This document shows positions 54,671-64,000 of a stretch of DNA of 64,000 bases, piece by piece. The notes below the pieces were generated by a model, which saw only the letters and a list, made by a program, of their open reading frames with translations, was not told the DNA's origin and made no database searches. The stretch lies in NCBI RefSeq assembly GCF_036323735.1, contig NC_086037.1:57125002-57189001 (forward strand). The letters are read 5' to 3'. The position numbers were made by a program, and so were the translations under genes. Position 1 is the stretch's first letter; each line of letters starts with the position of its first letter. The stretch comes from Rattus norvegicus. Lineage: Eukaryota; Chordata; Mammalia; Rodentia; Muridae.

Positions 54671-55019
54671 ATTATTTAGGATGGCCACCAAACTTCCAGC
54701 TGACTTCTTTTGTGGAATCAAAAGATTCATATGGAAACGTAGTTGAGCCTGAAAAGCCAAAAACATCTTTGAAAAGAAGCAAAGAACAGCAAAGATGGAA
54801 AAAAAATCACAATCTTCTTAATAGCTTACCAGTGAGCAGCCAAGAGTCCTAGCATCATGCTACTACATGTGGGCTTAGTCAGAAGCTAAGAAGTGACAGT
54901 TTTGGTGCAGACATCTAGAACAGTGAAGAAAATAGAGACCCGAAACAAGCCTGTCTACAGTCCATTGATTTAAAATTTTCTAAATTGTTTTTTAAAAGCT
55001 TTTACGATCTTATCTTTGC
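54671..55019. other. Unique sequence
   Basis: Nothing recognised. Confidence 0.4.
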
Positions 55020-55355
55020 ATGTGTATATGTGGTGTGTGTGCATGCATGCATGTGCATTCCCCTGAGTGTGGACACATGTGTACATATATGTATGTGTGC
55101 ACACATGTCTATGGAGACTTGAGGTTAATGTCTTTTGTTTTTAATCAATTGTTTTCCACTTCGAGGCAGTCTCTTGCTGAACCCTGAGCTCGTGATTTCC
55201 CCTGGTGCTCTGTGGGGTGCCAGTTTCCCCTTCCCTTGCACTGCGATTATGAGAAGGTGTCTACGCTTATATCTTTATGTGTGTTCTGAGGATCAGAACC
55301 CAGTGCGCAGGCTTATGCAGTAAGAACTTTATCACCAAGCCTTCCTTTTGGCCTC
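55020..55355 (-). mobile_element. Composite SINE (B3A/B4-like), diverged
   Basis: A TG-rich tail, GAGGCAGTCTCTTGCTGAAC, CTGAGCTCGTGATTTCCCC, GAGGATCAGAACCCAGTGC, CTTTATCACCAAGCC in reverse orientation. Confidence 0.7.
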
Positions 55356-55374
55356 TCATTTTTTTTTTTTGATG

Positions 55375-56105
55375 AAGTCAAGAAAACTCAATGGAGAAAG
55401 GATGGTTAGACAACTGTATATTCATATGTGAAATAATTCATTTGAATCCTTACCTCATACCACACACAAATCATACAAACTGGTCCTAAAACTAAATGTA
55501 GGAGCTGAAACTGTAACGTACTTAGAGCACAGCAAAGTCTTCCTGACTCTGGATTAAGCAGAAGACCTCAACAGAAGTGAGACAGGTCGAACTGCTTCGA
55601 AATGATACTTTTGTGTTTCAAGGGCACAATCGAGAAAGATGAATTGAATAAGGTCAAAAATATTTGAGAGTCATATACTTACCTAATCAATGAATGTCCT
55701 TAGTACATAAATATCTTTAAATTGAAATGTAAATAAAAAAATTGTGAAAATCCAGTATAGAAGTACGTAAGCATTTCTGCAAAGAAAGCTCACAGGGCTG
55801 ATGACGCCAGGAAAAGAGGCTCAGTGTCCTTGATAGAGAAATGGAGAAATCCAAATGATATACTATTACACAGCCACCAACCCAAACGGTTATACCTCAG
55901 GCCGAGTTGTAAGAGATGTTGGCAAGAATATGGACTGACATACACTGCCGGTTGGAATCTAGAGCAACACGCCTGGTTAAGAAAATGGTTTCACAACTCT
56001 TTAAAATAAAGCTGTCACACAACCCGGCAATTAAACTCCTGTGTATCTCGCTATTCAAGAGAAGTGAAGATGCTTGTCCACACAATCCAGACCCAGTTCC
56101 CTTTT
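55375..56105 (+). mobile_element. Ancient (mammalian-wide type) LINE-1 ORF2 fragment
   Basis: ACTCAATGGAGAAAGGATGG, AATCCTTACCTCATACCAC, CCTAAAACTAAATGTAGGAG, TTGTGTTTCAAGGGCACAAT and GCAAGAATATGGACTGACAT follow the L1 ORF2 C-terminal region in order, ending near CACAACCCGGCAATTAAACT. Highly diverged, so much older than the copies at 1-3.5 kb. Confidence 0.83.
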
Positions 56106-56883
56106 AAAATGCAAACAACTCATTCTTGTTTGTTAGGCAGACATGAAGTCTGTCTAAGTAAAACTGGACACACCCAGGAGATGAGAGAACCAAGAAAACA
56201 AAGGAGAAGCCTCCAAAAAACATCTTAAACAGGAACTCTATTTTCTACTCGAAACTAAGTAAAATGTGCCTGCAAGTGGAGACTACGACTCTGTCTTCAC
56301 TTTTGACAAATTGACTTCGCTATTGGAGCTGGCATCGATGAGCTTCTGTTTCTCAATACCGAATCCCTGAAACCGGATTTAGTAGGATCCTCAACTACAA
56401 ACACTGTAAACCACTGACGTTTACAGTCTGGTCTCTACGAGCCAGATCATCTGCGAAGGAAGAAGAGACTCTAGTAAAGGGGCTAGTGGAGAGCGTGGGT
56501 GGGATACAGGTATGAGAGTCCTTCTGAAGAGGGACGACGGCTACTCTTTAGGATGTTTCTCCGAGAAGCCGAGCTGAGGAGTCCTTAAGGGCTTCTGACT
56601 GGGGTCTCATGTCACAGAGTTCTTTTCTCGTTCTGATTACTTTACGACTTAATGAGCCAACTGTCGAATACATCAGAAAGGAGAGAGAAGAGGTTGAAAA
56701 TGTCTTAGAATTTATGGACGCCAAAAGTTAGAGAAGTTGGTCAAGGATTTTAAAGTAATTTTTAGGTGCAGCTGCAACGTATCGTCTGGATGGAATATGC
56801 TTTTGGTGCTGGGAAAGATATTTAGTTCATTGGTCACATAGCTTGGTTGTCTCTGGGCTCTAGTCAGAAATCGTAGAGTCGTA
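56106..56883. other. Unique sequence
   Basis: Nothing recognised. Confidence 0.4.
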
Positions 56884-57106
56884 TTCTACAGCAGAGGTCT
56901 TCAACCTGAGGGAGTAACCTGTTTCACAAGGGCTCCATATTAAATATGCTGCATGTCACTTACTTATATTAAAATTCATAACAATAGCAAACTTACAGTT
57001 ATGAAGTAGTGACAAAAATAATTTTATGGTTGGGGGGTCACCACAACATGAGGAGCTGTATTGAAGGGTCACAGCATTAGGAAGGCTGAGAACCACTGCT
57101 CTAGAC
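56884..57106. mobile_element. URR1-type hAT DNA transposon
   Basis: Body 56892-57098 from CAGAGGTCTTCAACCTGAGG to GGCTGAGAACCACTG, core TAGCAAACTTACAGTTATGA. Right flank CTCTAGAC fits the hAT preference. Left flank TTCTACAG is a decayed match (5 of 8). Confidence 0.92.
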
Positions 57107-57329
57107 GAGAAAGGTGGAGACAGGAAGATTGACAGCAGGCCTGTACCGATAAAGGGAACTTTGAAACAGGTCACACTTACAGTGCGGGTTTCTAAACCCA
57201 GTGTAAAGGAAAACTCCTTGAGTTTACAGAGGCCAAGGGAAAACATAACTAAAATTCAAGAATAGGGAAAGAGAGGAAAAATTTTTACTTGTACTTTTTA
57301 GAATTTTCATAAACATATGCTGTGCAACA

Positions 57330-57930
57330 CTATTCTCAAGGAGGTGTGGACAAATGTCTACTTGCCCCAGGTAGGGAACTGATGACTGGTCAAAGTAAGG
57401 ACACCACTAAATCCAACTTGGTGACCCAATGATGATTATTGGGGTTGCTTACATTAATATGGATAAAGGGTTATTTACAGAAGCAAAAATGACCCAAAGA
57501 CAGCTGCATCATTACATTCCACCCCAGCATGGGTGACAGCACATAAAAACCGGAAACCTGAAACACACTGCCCAGCACACAGGCAGCTCAATGGGTTAAA
57601 GGGTGTCTCTTTCAGGCAGTTGAGAGGTCTGATCTTACAGTCAGCTCATCTTGTCTGTGTTTCTTCCTTGTAGTCGGGCTTGTCTAAGAGTGTCTCAGTC
57701 TTTACTGCTTATCTATGCTTGAGGAAGGAGTATCTAAGGAATCTGATCAGTTTCAGGGACTTCCTGAAACTTCTGTTGTTCACTTCCTGATCTTAAGGAA
57801 CTTCCCTGTAGGGTGGGTGTTTCACTTCCTTTTAGAACATCCTGGTGTTTTACCTTCTTTCCTACATTCTGTGTCTTGCTGAGTTTCACTACAAGATGGA
57901 AGGTTTTATCGCAGCGATCCGTTAACCGCA
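57330..57930 (+). mobile_element. Medium-reiteration rodent repeat (RMER1-like, tentative)
   Basis: GATGATTATTGGGGTTGCTT, AAAGACAGCTGCATCA, CACCCCAGCATGGGTGACAG, CACAGGCAGCTCAATGGGTT and GTCTTGCTGAGTTTCACT resemble a dispersed rodent repeat I remember from mouse. Class and boundaries uncertain. Confidence 0.4.
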
Positions 57931-58061
57931 ACAGGAGACCTCCTAATATAAGACAGAGATTACAATGTGACAATGAGTTAGAAGTCGATGGATTGAGTGT
58001 GATGTTAGATATTTTAATAGATTACTTTTGGTTACTGCACTCACTACCACTTTGCTAAGAA

Positions 58062-58268
58062 TAATTTTTTCATGTGTTTTTGTTTTAATGTGTCTGAGTG
58101 TTTTGCCTGCCTGCACATAAATGTACTGCATATGTGCCTGGTGCCTGAGGTGGCCAAAAGAGGGGAAAAAAGAGGCCAAAAGAGTGTTCTAAGCCTCCAT
58201 ATGGGTTTTGGGAGCCAACCAAGATCCTCTGCGATAGTAGCAAGTACTCTTAACTACCCTAAGTACCC
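58062..58268 (-). mobile_element. B3/B2-type SINE, diverged
   Basis: GTGCCTGGTGCCTGAGGTGG, CCAAAAGAGGGGAAAAAAGA, TCCTCTGCGATAGTAGCAAG in reverse orientation. Confidence 0.7.
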
Positions 58269-58674
58269 TAGCATGTAGTCCCACTTTGAAAACATATAGT
58301 TCAGGCCAAGATGGTGGTGGTTTAATATATGTGACATAAAGATAGAAAAGGCACTGTTTTGGCCAAGAAAGGAGAAAGGAATAAGAGTGAAAGGGAAAAA
58401 GTAAGAAAAATATAAGGATACATGTATGAAAATGTCACCATGAAACCCATTATTTTATGTGCTGTATGCTAACTTAAAATTAATCAAAGTAAAGTTTTAA
58501 TAGAAATATATGTCCATCGATCACAATTCCTAAATATGAGGTGTGGGTAATTTGTTTACATCCTTTAGGATATAAGTTAAAATAAGCAACTGTATTTACC
58601 CAAATAAAATATGGACTTATAAGTGGAAATTATATTATAAAATATGAATCATAAGATTAACAGTATGTGACACA
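58269..58674. other. AT-rich unique sequence
   Basis: Nothing recognised. Confidence 0.4.
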
Positions 58675-58765
58675 AAGGCCGTGTCTGTAGCTTAGCCATA
58701 GTGTTCCTGTTTAGGATGAATAAGGTCCTAGATTCAGTCCTCAGTACTGCCAGGGAAAATAATAT
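58675..58765 (+). mobile_element. ID-like SINE, diverged
   Basis: GTGTCTGTAGCTTAGCCATA, AATAAGGTCCTAGATTCAGT, CCTCAGTACTGCC follow the ID/B4 head. A separate A-run with AAC lies at 58834-58853. Confidence 0.55.
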
Positions 58766-59261
58766 AATTAAGAAAAACCTTATCACCAAGTTTCTTAGGG
58801 ACAGTGGGAAAACTTCTACACCTAGAGATACAAGAAAAAAAAAAAACAAAAAAACGATGGCTTTTTGGACATCATAGAAAGTAGATGCCTGACAGGATCT
58901 CTCAAAGGCTATCAGAGCCCAGTGATTTTGTGAAGTGTGGTCAGACAGGACAGGAGAGTCTTTGTCAAGCCTACGTAGCGGAACCAGTTTGAACCGACTG
59001 AGTGCTTAGCAGGGTGTCAGCTATTGCAAAAATATTATCAATCACTGGAGGTAATTATTCATTTTATGTATTACTTGACAGTTTCACAGTGTCCTGGGAC
59101 AGATATATCTTTGTGAATCATAGAGAGTGATACTAATTATTCTCATTTCCCATCTCACTTCCATGAATACATAAAGGACAGAACTGTAAACATCAGGATG
59201 ATGTAAGCAAGCTTGCACTTTCAGCAAGAAAGTGAAAAGCGAGTTTTACATTAAAATGTGC
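58766..59261. other. Unique sequence
   Basis: Nothing recognised. Confidence 0.4.
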
Positions 59262-59430
59262 TGTGGGGGCTGGGGAGACAGGTCAGCAGTCAATGGTGTG
59301 TTTTGCCTTTGCAGAGGACCAGGGTTCAAGTCCCATCACTGTCATGAGGTGGCTTACAACTATTTGCATCTCCAGCTCCAAGGGATCTGATGTTCCCCTT
59401 TGGCTTTTCTGGGACCTGTACTCATATGCA
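59262..59430 (+). mobile_element. B3-type SINE
   Basis: GGGGGCTGGGGAGACAGGTC, GCAGAGGACCAGGGTTCAAG, CATCTCCAGCTCCAAGGGAT, with a microsatellite tail. Confidence 0.87.
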
Positions 59431-59432
59431 TA

Positions 59433-59434
<2 letters not shown>

Positions 59435-59490
<56 letters not shown>

Positions 59491-59590
59491 TACCCCTCTC
59501 TCTAACACACACACACACACACACGCACGCACACACACACACACGGGAGGGAGATAGAGAGATAGAGATAGAGAGAGAGATAGAGATCGT
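59435..59590 (+). repeat. (TC)n, (CA)n and (GATA)n composite
   Basis: (TC)n to 59500, (CA)n with CGCACG at 59504-59544, then GATAGAGA units. Frames across it are low complexity. Confidence 0.95.
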
Positions 59591-59927
59591 GTAAAGACAT
59601 TACCATGGAGAGAACTACTTCTAGGGAGAACTTAGAAGGCTTGAGAAATAGCTTTTTTTCTTTTCTAATATCAAGAAACAACAAAACAAAACACATACAC
59701 ACAAACACACAAACCCAAACAAACAAATAAACAAACCACGTAATTTGATAACCAATTCCATTTTCATATCCCTTTAAAATTTCTTCATTGAATATTAGGT
59801 TAAAAGTATAAAAATATATTAAATTCCAAAGAAACATTTTCTTTATGGTAATACAAAAGCACCAACCGCCAAGTGCACAAACGATATTTTGCTAATCACT
59901 AAATTAAATTGCAATGCTTAGATAATA
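59591..59927. other. Unique sequence
   Basis: Includes CAAAC-rich runs near 59680-59735. Nothing else recognised. Confidence 0.4.
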
Positions 59928-60408
59928 TGATGTTTAATCTTTGCTGTCAACTTGACCGGTGTTAGAATCACCCAGGAATCACACATCTGGGCCTGTGTGT
60001 GGCAGTATGTCCAAAGAGGCTTAAATGAGAAGGGAAGACTCCGAATGGGCGTGATTCCATTTTGTGGGCTCGGATGCTGGACCGAATAAAAAGGAGAAGT
60101 AAACTGAGCACCGGTGTTCATCTTTCTCTGCCTCCTGACTGCAATGTGATCCCCCGCCTCATGCTCCTTCCACAATGATGTCATCCCCTGCCTCACGCTC
60201 CTCCCACAATGATGTCACCCCTGCCTCATGCTCCTCCCACAATGCTGTCACCCCCGCTTCATGCTCCTCCCACAATGATGTCACCCCCTGCCTCATGCTC
60301 CTCCAGTGAGCCTAGACAGCTGCATGGCAGTGAACCATGAGCCCAAATACACTTTTCTCCTTACATTGCTTCTTTCTGGTATTTCATTCTGGTAAGGAAA
60401 GGAACACA
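59928..60408 (+). mobile_element. MaLR-like LTR with internal 33-bp tandem repeat
   Basis: Begins TGATGTTTAATCTTTGCTGT, has GACCGAATAAAAAGGAG and CTGCCTCCTGACTGCAATG in order, ends AAGGAACACA. Between these, 60151-60307 is a tandem array. The order of motifs fits MaLR/ERVL-type LTRs. Boundaries approximate, no clear duplication. Confidence 0.6.
60151..60307 (+). repeat. 33-34 bp tandem repeat, about 4.5 copies, inside LTR
   Basis: Units begin near 60151, 60185, 60218, 60251 and 60284, each built on CTGCCTCATGCTCCTCCCAC plus AATGATGTCA. Confidence 0.92.
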
Positions 60409-60721
60409 GTCAGCGCTACTAGAAAATAACGGAGGTCAAGTCACAGCGCGGGCGGGCATATTGGTAACACACGCACTTTTGATGAGTTTTACACTTTAGA
60501 ATATGTGAATGTCTTTGAAGCAACAAAGACAGATGTCGCAATAATCCTGCGGATAAGGGTGTTAAACAAGCATCTCGATGGCTGTTAACATACAAATTTC
60601 TGTTTTGTTAGTGACCAGGGAACTTCAAATGGAACGGACTGGGGTGATGCTCCGTGTTGAAGATGCATAAACTCGGCTCCTGAAGGAGTACAAATGGGCG
60701 CCATGACTGAAGAAGTGTTTG
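60409..60721. other. Unique sequence
   Basis: Nothing recognised. Confidence 0.4.
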
Positions 60722-61250
60722 GGGTTAGGGAGATGGCTCGGTAGGGGAAACGCTTGATGTTCAAACAGGAAGATCGAAGGTCGGATTTCTAACCCATGTT
60801 GAAAGAAGGAGAAGAAGGATGAGGGGGAGGGGGAAGGAGGAGAATGAGGAGGGGGATGAGGAGGGGGATAAGGAGGGGGATGAGGAGGAGAATGAGGAGG
60901 GGGATGAGGAGGGGGATGAGGCGGGGGATGAGGAGGGGAGTGAGGAGGGAGAGGAGGAAGACGGGAGGAGGAAGAGAAACGAAGAGGACAAAAAGCGGGG
61001 TATTATGGTGTGGCTCTGTAAATCCTAAGCTAGGGTGGCTGAGGCAGGCTGATCTCAGGGGCCGCTGACCTGCCAGTCTGGCCCAAATAGTGATCTTCCA
61101 GGTTCACCGTTCCTCAAAAACGGTGGTAGAAAGAGACTGGGAAGATACACAGAGTTAGTATTTGTCTTCAACAGACACAGACATGAGTGCCTGTACACAA
61201 ACACAGGGACACGGACCCACAGACGCGCAGAAGCAGAGACGGAGACAGAC
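60722..61250 (+). mobile_element. Composite SINE (B3A/B4-like) split by purine minisatellite
   Basis: Head GGGGTTAGGGAGATGGCTCG and a decayed B-box region lie before 60802. The body resumes after 60985 with GGTGTGGCTCTGTAAATCC, GGCTGAGGCAGGCTGATCTC, CCAGTCTGGCCCAAATAGTG. Confidence 0.65.
60802..60985 (+). repeat. 12-bp purine minisatellite (GGA-rich)
   Basis: About ten copies of GAGGAGGGGGAT and variants, flanked by looser GGAGAA and GGAAGA. Homopurine except for T and one C, with repeated G5 runs. A frame through it would code for an acidic Asp-Glu-Glu-Gly repeat, not considered a gene. Confidence 0.94.
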
Positions 61251-62934
61251 ACGATGAGCACTCAGTCTTTTTTTTTTTTTCTTTCCATTAAATTCGACCA
61301 CACCCAAGCTACCAGAACATTCCACTGTAGTTAAAAATTCAGCAAAAATGTTTCCATATGTGTCAAACATAGATACTCCCACACTGCAACATTTGACCCA
61401 AATAGCTGGAGGTAGATACAGTCCACATGTTCATCAACTGTGGAGCTCATAGAAAATTGCATTGTGGGTATTTTCAACCCTTGTGATATTCTAGATAGAT
61501 GAAAAAAAAAGATCTATGTAACAGATATGTAAAAGGACCCCCATAGGTTGTACGCCATTGCATATTTCTTTGTCTTTTTTCCTTGCAACAATTCTTGCTT
61601 GTGTTTTTTAAAGTGTTTATTCCCAGTGACTCCAGTGTGGTTTCCCTAGTGAGGGCTATCGCTCTGGGCCGTGTCTGTGTCACTGTCGTCTGCTAATGTG
61701 AAGAGAATTATTTTGGAATTTCTCAGTTATTATGAGAATACTTGAGGAAGTGATAACAAAATACATTTTTAGGGGAGGGTGGAGAGATACTGATAGCCTG
61801 GAGGCAGACATTTTTTTATAACCTCGTGTGTACATCTCTTTTTCTTAGCTGTACCGTTGTAGGGTGAAAGGGCAGGAAATGACCTGAGATTCAAGATGTG
61901 TCATAGAATAACGATTTTCTTAGGTCACCAGATCACCTTTGATGTTGTAGCGAAGAAAATGAACCAAACAGATGGCTTGTAAACAGGCCATGAAAGGGTA
62001 TGATTGTTACCCAGAGAAACGACCCGACCTTTGTACTGCCTGCTTATTAATATTTCCTTAGCCATAACCCGAGCCAGCGCTAAATTCTTCCTTTGACTTT
62101 ATGAGAAGCCTTCTTCTGTGCAAGAATTTCTGCATCATTGGAGAAAGGGTCCTGATCTTAGCTTGAGATTCCCTGCCCCAAGGAGGGACATTGTGACATC
62201 TTTTCTGTGGATTTTGGGGAAAGAAAATGTTGTTTTAAGAAAAGCTATCAGGTCCCCTAAAACCACATTCTCCACTCCCACAGAGGAGGGAAGTATGTTT
62301 TGATGTATTAGAGAAGGAACAAGAAGCTTGGTTGGGGTTTTAAGGTGCAAAGGATGTTATGTGTGGGCAATGCTTGGCTGAAAGGATTCATGAAACGTTT
62401 CACTTCCCCTCACCTACTGTCACCTCACACATCACGCTATGTCCAGGCTCAAGATCTTATGAGATGTGATAACACTGTATAGAACTTCATAGTTCCACAA
62501 GCCCTGGTGTTTTCTCAGACGAGGGCATTGGCTATGACAGTGGATGGTGAGTTAGTACATTTCTAAACACTGAGGTTAGACGTATTCCCTAAGGAAGAAG
62601 AGGAACTACAACGGAGCACTTCAGGCCCGGAAACAGATGCCATTTCAGCTTCCTGTGACATCACACTGTTGTGTGTAATCGCTTATACCCTAAGGTCAAA
62701 AGCTAATATAAATTAAGGGAAAAAATGAATATTCTTGATATAGTCAAGAACATGGAGGAATACTTTTCTTTTAGCTTTATTATTTTAGTTGATGGATAAA
62801 ATGTGTAGTATTAGTTGTGCATATCATGCTGGTCTGAGGCACATGCACATGGTGTAGTGACTAAATGTAGCGAATAAACTATCAAGTTGCACAGGAAAAT
62901 TTTAAAAATTCAGATATTCCTCTTCCTGTTTTTC
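61251..62934. other. Unique sequence; possible small old L1 piece
   Basis: A poly(T) run at 61268-61280. 61388-61480 vaguely resembles the old L1 ORF2 end (GCAACATTTGACCCAAATAG, ACATGTTCATCAACTGTGGA). No gene recognised over the remainder. Confidence 0.35.
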
Positions 62935-63061
62935 TATTTGTCCTTTTCTTTCTGTGTGTCTTTCTCTATGTCTCTTTGTTTCTCTGTTTTTCTCTGCCTT
63001 TCTGTATTGTCTCTGTCACCTGTTTGTCTGTCTGTCTGTCTCTGTCCGTCTGTCTCATCTG

Positions 63062-63096
<35 letters not shown>

Positions 63097-63108
63097 CCCT
63101 CTCTCTCT
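62935..63108 (+). repeat. (TCTG)n/(TC)n pyrimidine-rich array
   Basis: Irregular TCTTTCTC sequence, TCTG units at 63023-63075 and TC to 63108. Confidence 0.93.
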
Positions 63109-63111
63109 GTT

Positions 63112-63240
63112 CATACCATGACATGCTAGTGGAGGTCAGAGGACAACTTACTTACAGGGTCATTTCTCCTTCTATCACCCTTGTCCTGGGGATAGAATTC
63201 ACTGGTGATGCGATAACTTTTGATAACCGTACTCTCTCTC
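63112..63240 (-). mobile_element. B3-like SINE, partial
   Basis: AGTGGAGGTCAGAGGACAAC, TGTCCTGGGGATAGAATTCA in reverse orientation. The head is decayed. Confidence 0.72.
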
Positions 63241-64000
63241 ATCTTCTGGAGTTATAAAAAGATGATCCTGCCCGGGAACTCTTACTTAAAGGATGAGCCC
63301 ACGGTTGTTTTATCTCACACCATGATAAGCACCAGTGGCGATCTTAGGCTGTCTTTTATCTACACCCTGGGCTTCCCCACAGTATGTTTCAGTGGTGGGG
63401 TGTAGTGAATAGAGCTGATTGTTGTATAGGGGGCTCACAAAAGAGCAGAGATGCAACAGACCAGGAAGGCAGACATGTGCTATTGGGAAATTGAATAATA
63501 AAAATAGTCATTGGAATAATTGAAACAGATGGGCTTGACAGGAAACAGAACGGTGCCAGTGTAGAGAAGGCTGCATTTTTAAAAGCAGTGTAGAGAACCA
63601 CATTTATTTACCTAAAACATCCCATTTATATGGAGATACACACAGGTTCGGTGAAGTTCATTTTTCAGCTATGATTGCAAGAGCCTGATTTGGGTGCACA
63701 TTAGAAAAAAAAATCAACCTTGCTGTGAAAGTAGCATATGACACATATACATGTTAAGTAATCATTACAAAAGAATTGACAAATTAAGATTTTTATCTTT
63801 TTAATAGGTCAAAAGATATTGGTATGGGTATACAGAAGCGTGTCACCAAGGGCAAATGACCTTCAATATCTTTGTCTGGTTGTGTCCCTGGATTCTGATT
63901 GATTGATTGATTGATTGTGTCTATGTGTTGGGGTGGGTGTGTGCATGCCATAGTACACATTCAAAGGTCAATAAAGAGTGAGTTCTTTCCTTCTACCATG
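63241..64000. other. Unique sequence
   Basis: A (TGAT)n tract of about six units lies at 63895-63918, then TG-rich sequence. No gene recognised to the window end. Confidence 0.4.

Noticed and set aside
60819..61068. Acidic Asp-Glu-Glu-Gly repeat protein
   Set aside because: Product of the 12-bp purine minisatellite inside a SINE; no start context or conservation evidence.

Overview
This window is mammalian nuclear DNA, most likely brown rat (Rattus norvegicus). The main evidence is five near-consensus ID (BC1-related) SINEs, most with clear target-site duplications, because ID elements expanded mainly in rat. Also present are rat-type young LINE-1 3' ends, B1/B2/B3-type SINEs, MaLR (ORR1/MT) LTRs, URR1 DNA transposons, and many long (CA)n, (GA)n and (TATC)n tracts. 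I found no convincing host coding exon, tRNA, rRNA, CRISPR array or bacterial feature. The open frames are LINE-1 remnants, translations of microsatellites, or frames of unrecognised sequence. The window is best read as intergenic or deep intronic DNA.

Layout. 1-4.4 kb is a LINE-1-rich block: the end of a recent L1 with an ORF2 broken by three stops, an older L1 piece, an ORR1 LTR, a second L1 3' UTR with a short duplication, and a MaLR-like LTR. 4.4-7.2 kb is largely repeat-free and holds a CpG-retaining stretch near 6.2-6.5 kb. 7.47-8.03 kb is a complete solo LTR with a 4-bp duplication. 9.1-9.5 kb is another CpG-retaining unique stretch. 9.6-24 kb is dominated by simple repeats: a TG/TC array, a (TTGGG)-strand array grown from a B1 tail, about 900 bp of CA-rich DNA, a TG array and a 500-bp TCTA array, with SINEs, a Tigger-like fossil and a URR1 between them. 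24-36 kb carries a minus-strand young L1 inserted next to an older L1, with a perfect 14-bp duplication, several SINEs, an ID nested in a B1, and a retroposon-like unit with an internal tandem array. 37.3-39.3 kb is a decayed minus-strand rodent L1. 39.3-43 kb is mostly unique. 43-60 kb alternates ID, B1 and B3 SINEs, URR1 copies, old L1 pieces and unique DNA, and includes a diverged pair of duplicated segments. 59.9-61.3 kb has an LTR-like element with an internal 33-bp tandem repeat and a SINE split by a purine minisatellite. The remainder is mostly unique.

The sequence records insertion history rather than a gene pathway. L1 supplies the machinery that mobilises B1, B2 and ID, and two of the ID sites show L1-endonuclease-like nicks. 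Later events are nested in earlier ones. Many microsatellites abut SINE ends. Any regulatory function would most plausibly lie in the repeat-poor stretches, but that is inference and needs alignment to other genomes. I did not find an undescribed multi-gene system here.
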